A program made the position numbers and the translations under genes. Positions 47,462 through 58,379 of a DNA stretch of 64,000 bases are shown one piece after another (positions within the stretch are counted from its first letter, which is position 1; every line of letters begins with the position of its first letter). The stretch comes from Poa pratensis. Its lineage: Eukaryota; Streptophyta; Magnoliopsida; Poales; Poaceae. The notes under the pieces were generated by a model. That model was not told the origin of the DNA. It saw only the letters and a list, made by a program, of their open reading frames with translations, and did no database searches. Location of the stretch: contig CAMZMU010000071.1 of the NCBI GenBank assembly GCA_947311845.1, positions 19,641,399-19,705,398 on the forward strand, read 5' to 3'.

Positions 47462-50439
47462 CTACGATACTGACTCCGACCTAGACCTAGAAGTGTGGGC
47501 GGCATGTTCGGCAAGAGTGGCGGCGTGTTTTTCTAGCATGGCCACCATCTTCCTTGACAACGTTCCTGCCTGCTCCTTCATTGCGTTCGTCACGGCCTTT
47601 CCGACGGATTTCTTCGGGAAGCTGGCTGCAACTTTTTCGAAGTCGCCTGCAATACCATGGCCAAGCAGCAGGAGGAACGTGGACTCGGAGCCACATACCG
47701 TTTGGGCACGGGCGTAGTCAGCCAGTGTCGACGTCCTGGGCCCGAACACCTCGGCCAGGCCTTCAACTGTTGCGGGTGGTTTGCCTTTCGGGAAGATGGT
47801 CTGGTACACGGCCGTCAGGGCACTGGCGGATGTGGCAAGGGTGCCCTTTACCCGGGCGCATATCCTGTCGAAGGAGCCCACCACATCCTCAAGGGACCCC
47901 TCATCCGCAGCAGGCGCAGCGCCAGCAGCTCCTACCAAATCAAGAAAAATCAGAACCAACCCACAATCCATCAACTCAAATGATAGCACATAGACAAAGG
48001 AGACATTACCTCCCATCACATGAGACAGCGAGCGGAGCCGCTCCGTCTAAAGCCCCTCGCGAGCCTCCACTTCCTTGAGCTTCTGCTGGGCGTTCACTCG
48101 CTCAGTTTCGAGCTCCTTCTCAAGCTCCCACACACGGGTCAAAGCCGCCTGCCGGTCGCCTGCGACCAGCAGCTCCTACCAAGTCAAGAAAAATCAGAAC
48201 CAACCCACAATCCATCAACTCAAATGATAGCACATAGACAAAGGAGACATTACCTCCCATCACATGAGACAGCGAGCGGAGCCGCTCCGTCTGAAGCCCC
48301 TCGCGAGCCTCCACTTCCTTGAGCTTCTGCTGGGCGTTCACTCGCTCAGTTTCGAGCTCCTTCTCAAGCTCCCACACACGGGTCAAAGCCGCCTGCCGGT
48401 CGCCTGCGACCAGGCCGTAAGCATAATTTAGCGTCAAGATCTCAGCAATACAGGGGAAGATAAACAGAAACAAGGCAGGAGGTCCTTACGGTCCGACTGC
48501 TCCACCCTGGCCCGTAGCTGGTCACGCTCCTGCTCCATCTGCACGTATGATTCACCGACTCCAGCAACGCGCGGAGAAACGGCTACGAAGTCAACAAAGA
48601 TTTCAGGAGACCAGATACAAAACACAGACACTTGAGCCTATGCCCAACTACAACTAGTTGCACATAGCCTCGGGGGCTACACCCATCGGGAGCGTTGTCG
48701 CGCACCCGATAAAACATGCAGGTTCAAAAGATACTTACGTGGTTATAATGTGCCGGGGGCGTAGCACCTGAAGAAGAAGGCGCGCCCTCCTGTGGCTTGG
48801 GATGCGCACTCGCCGGTATCGTCTGTTGTGCCTCCACCCGAACCATATCACCCGAAGACGACACAGGAGTTACCTCGGGCGCAGTCGGTGGAGTGCTATC
48901 CTTTGGCAGAGCATCCTCATCCGGGCTGAACAGCAAAAATCAGATGACAACCAACAGAAACACGAAGCTTAAACAAGTTAGCGAGTGTTTACCTCGCATC
49001 ATCATCATCGCTCATAAGATTTGTGCAGTCCAGATGCGCACCGAACTCTGAAGCACCCGCGGGAGAAGCCACGCGCAGTGGAGTCACGGCCCTAGGCTCC
49101 GCCGAGTCAGATGATGAGGAACCCGAGTCTTCGCCATGCTCGGCTAGCGAAGGTGAGCTGGCCGTAGTCGAGGTCGTCTCGCCTATGTGGCGTCGCTTGG
49201 ATGGTAGATCGTCCTCTTCCTCCTGCTCGGACTCCTCCACCTCATCAGTTAGCGTACGCGCGGAAGCAAGGGAGATATCATCGATGTCCGGCTTGGCCAA
49301 CAAAATCTCCACCTCCGAAGTCTCCCCATCCTCGGGGAGTGGAGGCAAACGCCTGGGAAAAGGGTGACCCTACACATAAGAAACCAAAAGGATTCAGACG
49401 AAAAGCACATATCCTCCGTAAAGGGTAAAGAATAAGACAAGGCATACCTCTGGCGGCGGGTGCTCGCTGTCGAACGCGTCAATTGGGCAGTCGAGAGGGC
49501 AGGCGTCGTTCGCCGTCAACTTGGTGATCGCCCGAACCCGAGTCTCCACCTCCCTCTTCGACGGCAGAGGCTCCTCTCCCGCCAGGCGTGTTGGGTCATG
49601 CACGCCCTGGAACTCCCACATTGGGTGCGCCCGCACTCGCAAAGGCTGCACACCCCTTTTGATAAATATCGAAATCAGATGAAGGCTGCTCACTTCGCGG
49701 CCGACAGTTTTCATGAGCCCAGCAATCTTGGCCAACAAAGGCTTCGCCTCTGCCTCTTCAGCGGTGGACGTCTGGTGTAGCCAAGCTCGGGTTTTTACCA
49801 GAGTCGCGTGGGCATCGAACGCTGGCAGCCCTTCTTGCTGGGCACTGAAGTAGAACCATTTCTTCCTCCAGTTCTACGCGGAGTCGACTTGTTGCAGGTC
49901 GAAGTACTCAACCTCCTTGCGCGACTAGATGTTGAAGCCGCCAACAGCATACACGCCGTCCGGACCGGCGTTCCTCTTCACATTGAAGATCTTCTTCCAA
50001 AGACCCCAATGCGGATGCACCCCAGAAAGCATTCGCAGAGCACGAAGAAAACAGCAATGTGCAGAATGGATTTGGGGGTGAAATCGTGCAGTTGCACCTT
50101 GTACGCGTACATCAAAGACCGCACGAAATCGTGAATGGGGAAGGAAAACCCCCTGTTCACGAAATCGTGAAAGCACACGCGCTCGCCCTCTCTGGGTTGA
50201 GGGATTACCTCCTCGCCGGGCGCGCGCGTCGGTAGCAGCGTGGCGGAGGGGAGCCACCCATCCCGCCGGTACCCGTCTAACTTCGCCATCTTCAAACTGG
50301 ACCTTGTCCAATCGCCGGCCTTCTTCTTCAGCGTGGCCGCGTCGCCTGTGGCAGCCACGGTGCTAGTTGTGGCAGTGGCGGTGCTAGCAGCACCGGCGGT
50401 GGCAGCGGAGGCCTCGGTCTTCCTCTTTGGCTTGGTCAT
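47462..50439 (-). pseudogene. Antisense extra ORF of the Tat-like element ('putative gypsy type transposon' family)
   Basis: From ATG 50439 (minus): a Lys/Ala/Thr-rich start, then FHDFVNRGFSFPIHDFVRSL, LHDFTPKSILHIAVFFVLCE and, after a frameshift, GVHPHWGLWKKIFNVKRN. These are the conserved core of the plant family Pfam calls Transposase_28 (putative gypsy type transposon). Stops follow (GGFNI*, VDSA*), then KPLLAKIAGLMKTVGREVSS, an acidic Ser-rich region (49348-48989), a coiled coil (MEQERDQLRARVEQSDRK, ALTRVWELEKELETERVNAQ) and a helical C-terminus (GSFDRICARVKGTLATSASA). Pieces are separated by GT..AG-like introns. Such antisense ORFs lie between pol and the 3' LTR in Tat elements; the function is unknown. 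Confidence 0.7.
47923..48410. repeat. 244-bp tandem duplication within the antisense ORF
   Basis: 47923-48166 and 48167-48410 are almost identical (two or three substitutions, such as CCAAATC against CCAAGTC and CTAAAGC against CTGAAGC). The unit contains the coiled-coil exon ALTRVWELEKELETERVNAQ plus adjoining intron, so the exon is doubled. Confidence 0.9.
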
Positions 50440-51749
50440 GATGTAAGGTGGTTATGGAGGCAGAGAGCAAGGAAGAAGAAGAAGCAGAAGCAGCGGCGGC
50501 GGGGGGGAAATGGCAAGCGAAAAGGATTTACCCTGCCGTTCCCCTACTTATTTACACAGGCCACCGATCTCCGCCGTCGATGAGAGATCGTGCGCCGCAA
50601 CGCACATCCAACCATACACGTGGCAGAATCGGAGAGCAACCGTCGCCGGCCACTCCGCCCACTACGCACGGGAAACGAGGATGCCATCATCACATCACCA
50701 TAAAAACCGCGCTAGAGCGGTCAAATCCAGTCCAAACGGCACCATACTTGGTCAACACTGCCATGTGGGACCCACACGTCACGTCCCATCCACCGCATCA
50801 AGCGCGCCACTGTTTTCAGGTGGCGCAGTCGCCAAAAAACGTCATGCCTGACGTCAACAGTAAACACAACGTCTAGAGCTACTCGATTCCCTGCAAGGGT
50901 CGACTCTGGGATGCGGTTCGAGCAAAACAAACATGGTCACCCGACATCTTCATCGACTGAAGCATATAACTCCCATTGGGAGTGTATCAAAAATTTCATC
51001 GACTACTGTAAAAAGTTTTAAAGCTGAGATTATCCTCAACTGCAAGCAATTAAGCACAATCTCGGGGGCTACTCCCATCGGGAGCGCTGTCGCGCACCCG
51101 ATAAAACTACGATCAAAGTTAATTAAGCTAAGCAAAAACAGTCAACGCTTACCCGACTCGGTTAATTAAGCTCCATGTAAATTTCAATCACAATTCCCCG
51201 GGTTGCGTCCGCCGCAAGTACCTCGGATGCTGTACACATGGTACAAAGGTAAGACCCGCCGATCCGTCGAGCTGGGCCGGGGCCCGCTCATACAGCGTTT
51301 GGCCTGCAACTTTCCGTGTCAACAGACACGAAGAAAATCCTGACGGACGCGTTAGGTACCCGCAAAATGCTGCAGGTCGGCTCAGTAAGACCTTCCCGGC
51401 CTGAGTCGAACCTGACCAGCTTGTTCCGGGTTGGAGTCCGGGGACTTGAACTTGAAGTAGGCTAGTAAGGTTTCGCCCAGAAGCGCAGTTAACTGGTCCC
51501 GATCTGTCGAGTGTACCAGGCCTACTATGCCACCATCCCTAGGCAAAATAAGCAAAGCATCGGTCGACGCGTTTCTGACTCAGCATGCACTATCGAGGCA
51601 ATTTCGACTCAAATTTACATGGCAAAACAAAGAACAAAACGTTGCGTCATCAGTCTATAAGATACACTACAAAGCAGGCGAATTACGACGTGCACTCACG
51701 GAGGAGTCCCTGCCCGATTCTTCGAGTCGACCAAGCACTCGGGGGCTAC
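50440..51749 (+). other. 3' untranslated region of the Tat-like element
   Basis: Promoter side of the antisense ORF followed by non-coding sequence. CTCGGGGGCTAC(A/T)CCCATCGGGAGCG and GTCGCGCACCCGATAAAAC occur at 48666-48716 and again at 51060-51108. The last 15 bases form the polypurine-type tract ahead of the 3' LTR. No other gene is seen. Confidence 0.6.
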
Positions 51750-52239
51750 TCACGTGGGCCTACCCTTTGGGTGCCCCACCATGAAGATACCTGGTGCACG
51801 TACAAGCTAAGGCCCATGGGCAGGCCTGCCAAGAATCCACAATCGAGGCCCAGAAGGAGGGCCCAAGAAGGCGGCGTACGCCCCAAGACAAGTAAAGCCC
51901 GAGTCAGTAGAGACCTACCTTACCTGTAAACCTAATCGGTAGCGAATCCCCGAGACCCAGCCTCCTATATAAAGGCTGGGAGGGCCGCCGATCGAGGTCA
52001 CGCAATATTCATACCGCCAAAGCCCTAGCGAGACCGCATCTCGCCGGGACGCCATTTTAGCTCCTTTGTACACCTCATACATTAATACCAGACAAGCAGG
52101 AAGTAGGGTGTTACCCTCCGGGGGCCTGAACCTGGGTAAATCTTGCTTGTCAGCCGACGGTACTACCGACCATATCTCTCCCCTTTAATCTCAACCCTAG
52201 GTACCGAACCATGGGATTTGATGTGTTAACACCACGTCA
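51750..52239 (+). repeat. 3' LTR of the Tat-like element
   Basis: It starts TCACGTGGGCCTACCC (the terminal TG has become TC) and ends AACACCACGTCA, next to the GTGTG target copy. It keeps the CCTATATAAAGGCTGGG promoter block. Confidence 0.88.
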
Positions 52240-52244
52240 GTGTG

Positions 52245-54335
52245 CCTACTGCCGAACCAGTTCAGACTTCCATGAATAATACGTTGCCGTCTGCTGACAG
52301 TGGAGCGGGGACAGGACACACACAATCTAGCGATGGTTTGGGTCGACTGCGAGCAGCCAGACTGACATCCAGAAACCATATCCTAACATGATCTTCGAGA
52401 GTTGGCAAGATGCAGAACTACATTGCAACACAAGCCAAAACTACATTACACCTAGAACCTTGGGTGTGAGTGGAAACATCATATCCGTCTGCAGGATTCC
52501 CTGCTAAAATTGAAAAAGATAAATCATCTTACTGAAACTACATTTTACTGGAACTACATTACCAAATGCTATCAGTAAATTTAAAAATACATCTACGTTT
52601 TCCAAATGCTCAAATTTGCACTGTAAATCTACATGTAGTGTGAATCTTTTTGGACATTTATGTAGTGTGAATCTGCATCTAGTGGCAGAGAAAAATCATG
52701 AGTATACACAGGAAAAAGCTGTGTGTAACCTACACATGGTGTTTCAGTAGTCTTAACATAGAAAAACACATCTAAGTGCCATTTAAAAAAAAGAATGGAT
52801 TCATCGAAAAAAATACATGCATCAGATAAATACATAAGGATCCTAAGATGGAGTTTCCATCTAATTTATACCTTAAAAATTACATATGGGTGAGGAAACT
52901 ACATACAGAAATTTAGAAAACAAAATTTTCCCATTGTTTGATGCTGCTTTGTATTTTTATTCACAACAATACATCTACATGCCATGTAATACATCTATCA
53001 ATACGGAGAACTACATATCCAAACTATTGAAATTTAGTGAAAAAATTAATAACTACCCCATAGTAAGCTGCACTGTAACTTTAATGTCGAAACTAAAACT
53101 AACTTATGGAATTTCCATCTAATTCATGCTATGTAATTTCCATCTAATTTATGCAGAAAACAATACATTCCAGAGCATTTTGAGTAAGTACATTCCAGTG
53201 AAAAAGCCAGCCATATTTTGCAATCAAAATACATGCAAACAGAAAAAAGTACATGCTATGAAATACTAATACAAACCCTATCACAGGAATAGGCCTACAT
53301 CTATCACGAGAAAAGAGCATTATATGGGCTGTGGGCATGTAGGTTTGGGCTCATCGATTCAAAGCTAGGCCTCGTTATTCACCAACACAAAAATCCCCAC
53401 AACGAAACAGTAGATGGTCATGTAGATTGGGGCTAGGAGGAGAGCATCTACATTTAGCAGAACTACATCTATCGACCTCGATGCAAAATCACAGCACGAC
53501 ATCACGCATAACCAGCTGAAAAGGGCTCCAGAGTCACTCACCCGGTCGAGGACGGAGGGAATCAAGACGGCGATGTAGTTGTAGCAGGAACCCTCTTCCG
53601 CCGTTCCCTTCCTCCAAGTACCGCCGCGAATAATGAGCTCCCCACGGTCCCCAACTACAAAATTGTGCTTCACATATCAGGACGTGATTCATTTCTTGAA
53701 CAAACTAAAACGAGCGATGCTTACATGAACCAGTTCGCTACAGAGGAGTAGTACTCCTAGCAAGGCGGAAGAGGAGGGACTAGGACCAGTACTAGGGGCG
53801 TTACCAGCCTATCAGGAGGTGCTGGAGGGACGTCGTCCGTGGATGCCATGACGGCGAGGTAGACGCCGACGAAGGCGAACCGCGCGAGGCTGATAGCTCC
53901 GGCCGTTCCGGCATCCTGGGCAGGTCCTTCATGACCACCCCGGTGGGCTGCTCTATCGGATCCGTCGGCGGCGCCGCCGAGATGGACGGGTTCACCAGGA
54001 TCCTGCACTCCGGGAAGCCCGACGAGTTCGTCACACTCGCCGGCTTGGTGGTGGGTGAGACGGGCGGGCGGTGGAGCGAGAGCTGGAAACGACGAGGTCG
54101 TCGCGCTCGCCGGCGAGATTCCAGGGCGTCGAGTCGATGGGGACTGGGTAGCGCAGGAGTGGATAAGGAGAGACGGGAGCGGGCAGTATAGTCTGTTGGA
54201 TGCGATCGGACGGAGGAAAAGCGTGAGCACCATCTAAGACTGAGATCGTGCGCAGTCACATAATAGATTTCGCGATGAGAATAGGACAGAAAACGTCCGG
54301 AAAGACTGGGATTGGAGAGACCCATCTCTGGGATA
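52245..54335. other. Right flank of the Tat-like element; unassigned
   Basis: 52400-53320 is AT-rich with many scattered (A)ACTACATT and CATCTAATTTATG motifs, like the sequence at 42480-43205. 53757-54240 is GC-rich with overlapping open frames on both strands (minus SLARFAFVGVYLAVMASTDD; plus FTRILHSGKPDEFVTLAG). I recognise none; it may be captured host sequence or the first exon of an unknown gene. Confidence 0.4.
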
Positions 54336-54496
54336 CTCCCTCCGTGCATGAATATAAGAAGTTTTAGCTATCTAGCTTGTTGTCTACATGCATACTAACA
54401 TGAGTGCACATGCACACTAGAATATGTCTACATACATCTAGATATATGTGAATGTGGACAAATGGTAAAACATCTTATATTTAAAAACGGAGGGAG
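54336..54496. mobile_element. Stowaway MITE, 161 bp
   Basis: Termini CTCCCTCCGTGCATGAATAT and, complemented, CTCCCTCCGTTTTTAAATAT. TA lies on the left; the right copy has become CA. It ends only four bases before a CACTA terminus. Confidence 0.88.
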
Positions 54497-54909
54497 CAGT
54501 CACTAGTACAGAACGACACATCGGATACCCCTCTATGGAAACGGCAGGCGTTAGGCGACGGAGAATCGCGGTTTCCGCGCGGCTAGTGCGTACAAACCTG
54601 ACCTGGGCCGCGGCTGGCCCGTCAACATAGGTAACGGAGAAAGTATTAACTCCGTTACCCATAGTATTGGCAACGGTCTTATTTCTGCCTCCGTTTCCGA
54701 TATGTGCGTCTATAGCAACGGAGACTTTTGGGTGTCCGTTTCCAATGTGGACACGTTCCATCTTGGAATTCGAAGCGAGGCGAGTAAATGCCATGGCGTA
54801 GTGGCACCGCCCACTACTCCTTGAAAACCCCAATCCTTGCTAGCTCAAGACGCCACCGAATCTGCTCTCTCTCTCTCGCTCGCTCGCTCCCTCCTACAGA
54901 TTAGCGAAG

Positions 54910-55311
54910 ATGCCTCGCAGCAACGACACACAAGAGCACACTGAGTCGCCGCGGGACAGTCCCCCCGTCAGCGTCGAGTCCATTGAAGGACCGACGCCGG
55001 AGACGAGCGACGACGAATACGCCAACTTCCATGATCCCACCTTGATGCTGGGCCCGCCGAAGGTTGATTCTGATGACGAGTCAACCGAAGAGGAGAAGGA
55101 GGAGGAGGAGGAGGAGGACGACGAGGAGGACGAGGCGGAGGCGCCGGTCCCGAAGAAGGGAGCCCCGGCGACGGAGAAGAAAGCCGCCGCCACCGCCTCC
55201 GATATGCTGCCGCCGCCACCGCCGCCACCACCTCCAATGGCCCCCAATAAGCGAGGTCGTGAGAAGGACGAGGATTGCGCGGAAGCAGGGCGCAAGAAAA
55301 ACAAGAAGTAG
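54910..55311 (+). CDS. Acidic, Pro-rich small protein with nuclear-localisation-like tail, 133 aa
   Basis: ATG at 54910 to TAG at 55309. Residues 1-50 are Ser/Pro/Glu-rich (PRSNDTQEHTESPRDSPP), residues 51-78 a nearly pure Asp/Glu run (ESTEEEKEEEEEEDDEEDE), then EAPVPKKGAPATEKKAAAT, a run of nine prolines, and a basic end APNKRGREKDED ... AGRKKNKK that could act as a nuclear localisation signal. It sits near the left end of the 3.1-kb CACTA element in the same orientation. No homology is recognised. It could be an accessory protein of the element, captured host sequence, or a chance frame through GAG/GAC repeats; the clean start and the basic tail after an acidic block favour real coding. Confidence 0.45.
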   Translation: MPRSNDTQEHTESPRDSPPVSVESIEGPTPETSDDEYANFHDPTLMLGPPKVDSDDESTEEEKEEEEEEDDEEDEAEAPVPKKGAPATEKKAAATASDMLPPPPPPPPPMAPNKRGREKDEDCAEAGRKKNKK

Positions 55312-55562
55312 CTAGTAGTAGTTCTATAAGTTCTCCAACTGTAATTTACTTTATTATTATTAATATGTACTGCGTATGTAATGTAGTAATCACTGATATT
55401 AATATAAGTATCCTATAAGTGGTTTTCTCCATATAGTAGAGATTAGGAAAATATTATTCCAGAGAGTAGAAGAAATTCCACAGAGTGGGCGCGTAGGTAC
55501 CACACCTCAGTGGAAGAAACACAAAGGAAACGGTCCTTCTAAAGAACCGTTTCCTATGTTTT

Positions 55563-55575
55563 ACCTATATATATG
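55563..55575 (+). promoter_or_regulatory. Second TATA-like box inside the CACTA element
   Basis: CCTATATATATGG lies ahead of the GC-rich segment at 55630-55860. It could start a second transcript running through the tandem repeats. Confidence 0.3.
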
Positions 55576-55714
55576 GGCGTACAGAGCAAAACCTAACACT
55601 CGTTTCCTCACTCTGTCCCAGTATGCTAGATCTGTTCGTGGCGGCGCCTCCTGGCGTTGCGGCCATCGCCGGCGCCGTGGCGGCGCCGTCTCCGCCCAGA
55701 CGACGGCTATCACG

Positions 55715-55830
55715 GCGAGGTCTTCGCCATCTCCCCCGACACGGCGAGGTCTTCGCCATCTTCGCCGTGTCGGTCCCCGACACGGCGAGGTCTTCGCCAT
55801 CTCGCCCGACACGGCGAGGTCGTCGCTCTG
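55715..55830 (+). repeat. GC-rich repeat CGACACGGCGAGGTCTTCGCCATC
   Basis: Four imperfect head-to-tail copies of a unit of about 30-35 bp with core CACGGCGAGGTCTTCGCC. All frames are open because stops are rare in it; no protein is called. Confidence 0.65.
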
Positions 55831-55904
55831 TCCGCTTCCTCTGCCTCCACCACTTCCAGATCTGCTAGATCGATCCAACGGCGACGTGAAGAAGGTATCA
55901 GATC

Positions 55905-56412
55905 CACATCCGGTAGTTCTATCTAGATCATTTATTGATGTAGTTAACTTGCCTATTGTGCACTTGCAACTAGTTGTAGTTTAGCTTACTTGTTGATAGT
56001 AGTTCAGTTCACATCCGGTAGTTCTATCTAGATCATTTCTTGATGTAGTTAACTTGCCTATTGTGCACTTGCAACTAGTTGTAGTTTAGCTAACTTGTTG
56101 AAAGTAGTTCAGTTCACATCCGGTAGTTCTATCTAGATCATTTCTTGATGTAGTTAACTTGCCTATTGTGCACTTGCAACTAGTTGTAGTTTAGCTAACT
56201 TGTTGAAAGTAGTTCAGTTCACATCCGGTAGTTCTATCTAGATCATTTCTTGATGTAGTTAACTTGCCTATTGTGCACTTGCAACTAGTTGTAGTTTAGC
56301 TAACTTGTTGAAAGTAGTTCAGTTCACATCCGGTAGTTCTATCTAGATCATTTCTTGATGTAGTTAACTTGCCTATTGTGCACTTGCAACCGGTTGTAGT
56401 TTAGCTAACTAG
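55905..56412 (+). repeat. 105-bp tandem repeat, about 4.9 copies
   Basis: Units begin CACATCCGGTAGTTCTATCT at 55905, 56010, 56115, 56220 and 56325, an exact 105-bp period. Copies are nearly identical; the first (TTTATTGATG, GATAGTAG) and last (CAACCGGTTG) are the most diverged, as expected from unequal exchange within the array. Confidence 0.95.
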
Positions 56413-57808
56413 TCCAAGTGAAAACAGGAGTCTATTTCGGTGACACTGCATAAAAAAGTCGGAGACACAGAACAAACAACGAACATTACTCAAGAGAGTA
56501 GTGTTTGTTGACTTTCCCATAATGGCCTCCAATTATATACACAGGTCAGTACACACTATATACTACTGTATACTTCATATTATTGTGTTAAATTGTTTGT
56601 TCTATCTAGTAGTGTCAGAACTAACATAAATATTTATTTACATTTAGGGATATCAAGCTGTTCCCTTTCAAACTCCACCATACATATCCACCGTCGCTAT
56701 TGTGACGTTTTGGTACACTGCATAAAATAATTTTTTAAGTAAGAGTGTTTTATACAGTGTCGCCGAAATGTCACATCGGTGACGTATTAGATTAGATTTC
56801 GGTGACACTGCATAAAAAATCTAGAGCCGGTGGTGGCCTCCATGGAAAGGATGATCGTTGTCAGGCATCCTATGAAGCTGCTGACATCGCAATATCTTGT
56901 TGACAAGCCGTGTGTTGGCTGCTCCGGTTCATCAATAAGAGCCACCTCAAGACATAGGTAAGATATCGTTTCAGTTTGCTTAAATTCATAGTGTATTTGT
57001 TTTAGCATATGTATTTAACAATTGTAACTCTATTTACTAATGTATAGTGTCCAAAGCTTCAACATCCTTCTCTCAAGAAGTTGAGATAAGAAGAGATAGC
57101 TAGAGTGACACCTGCGAGGATTGTGGAAAAGGATGTAGGGAAGAAATCATATATTCTTTCCGTCCTTTGACATGATAGGCTTAGTATAGATGAAATCTGT
57201 TATCGTTTTACCTCTTATGTTTGTCACATCTTGTGATGCAATTGTAAAGGTGAAATTGTGATGGAAATGTAAAGTTACATTGTGATATGAATGAAATCTG
57301 TTACCGTTTTAGTATTTGAGCTTGTGCTGTGAGATTTTAAGTATCTAGTGGCATTTGTAAACGTGGCATCCAGTAACCGAAATATGAGAAATGCTCAATG
57401 CAAACGGGTGGATGGCAAACTCCGTATCTGATGAAGGAAAACTAAGGAAACGGAGGTCTGCGCACAACTGTTGCCAAATGGAGACCTCATCGGAAACGGT
57501 TTTTGGCCTCCGTTACCGATGAAGGCCTTCACACCAGTGACAGAGACGGGGACACGGACCCTTTCTCCGTTGCCGAAGGGGTTTTTGGCCCGTTTCCGAT
57601 GTGTCGTTCTGTACTAGTCGATTCAGACTTCACGTACGAGCACAAGGTTTGAGACTTTTGCCATGCTAGTATGCACGTACAGACACGAGCGCCGCCGCCG
57701 ACCAGGGGATGCCTCCACGTCACCACCAAGCCCACACGACACGTCGGAGAAGCTGGCCAGGTGCTCAGATAGGCAACGAAGCATACGAGAGCATGCATGT
57801 GACCTTAA

Positions 57809-58027
57809 GGCCCCCTACTTTTCAGCTTATTTTCCAGATTCTCCCAGAAGCTACCCTCCATCAGCTTCTCCCAGAATCTCGTTTTTTAAATTTGTTTAAA
57901 CTTCTAAATAAGTATTGGGAAGACAAATTTAGAAGTTTAAACAAATTTAAAAAACGAGATTCTGGGAGAAGCTGATGGAGGGTAGCTTCTGGGAGAATCT
58001 GGAAAATAAGCTGAAAAGAAGGGGGCC
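57809..58027. mobile_element. Tourist-like MITE, near-perfect 100-bp-arm foldback
   Basis: The arms 57809-57908 and about 57929-58027 are almost perfect inverted copies (termini GGCCCCCTACTTTTCAGC and GCTGAAAAGAAGGGGGCC) around a loop of about 18 bases. The 3-bp target duplication TAA (57806-57808, 58028-58030) marks the PIF/Harbinger superfamily. Confidence 0.9.
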
Positions 58028-58237
58028 TAAGTACATGCCAAGTGCGGATGTACCTCTCAGTGCCGACTGCCTCCATCGACAATTTTAAACACAATTGATC
58101 GTTCTATGCCTTCGTGGAGACAAGTTCATACGTCCTGCGTGTATGTCTAACACGCCAGTTTTAATAATGTAACATGAAATATTAAAAAAAAGTTATGTGG
58201 ATTAGGAAATATAACATCTGAAATTTCTAATTGTATA

Positions 58238-58360
58238 CTCCCTCCGTTCCAAATTAGATAACTTCTGTTTGTCCACATGTGGATTTATCTAGACATAATA
58301 CAAGTATAGATGCATTCACATTTAGATAAATGAAAGTCATCTAATTTAGAACGAAGGGAA
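58238..58360. mobile_element. Stowaway MITE, 123 bp
   Basis: Termini CTCCCTCCGTTCCAAATTAG and, complemented, TTCCCTTCGTTCTAAATTAG, flanked by TA on both sides. Confidence 0.88.
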
Positions 58361-58379
58361 TACTTTTTTGCACCATATA

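Larger units (their letters stand above)
43206..52239 (+). mobile_element. Tat-like Ty3/gypsy LTR retrotransposon, rearranged, target duplication GTGTG
   Basis: LTRs at 43206-43700 and 51750-52239 are over 95% alike by eye and are flanked by a perfect 5-bp duplication GTGTG (43201-43205, 52240-52244). After the 5' LTR comes ATTGGCGCCGTCTGTGGGA, a primer-binding-type site. A purine-rich GCACTCGGGGGCTAC precedes the 3' LTR. Inside are a plus-strand gag leader, then an inverted fragment of a related element (44731-47225), then an antisense ORF in 47462-50439. The pol genes (protease, RT, RNase H, integrase) are missing, so it is non-autonomous. An antisense extra ORF before the 3' LTR is typical of the Tat lineage. 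Confidence 0.85.
54501..57619 (+). mobile_element. Non-autonomous CACTA element, ~3.1 kb
   Basis: The left end CACTAGTACAGAACGACAC and the complement of the right end, GACTAGTACAGAACGACAC, form near-perfect terminal repeats extending to ACATCGGA. Subterminal repeats of AACGGAG, CCGTTTCCGAT and CCGTTACC appear at both sides (54600-54750; 57430-57600). No transposase is present. The right terminal base is C instead of G and no 3-bp target duplication is seen. It carries a short acidic-protein ORF and a 105-bp tandem array. Confidence 0.82.

Noticed and set aside
55905..56412. CRISPR-like array
   Set aside because: Units are contiguous tandem repeats with no unique spacers, in a plant transposon.
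54498..57622. 3-bp target duplication for the 3.1-kb CACTA
   Set aside because: Flanking triplets differ (AGT and GAT) and the right terminal base is altered.
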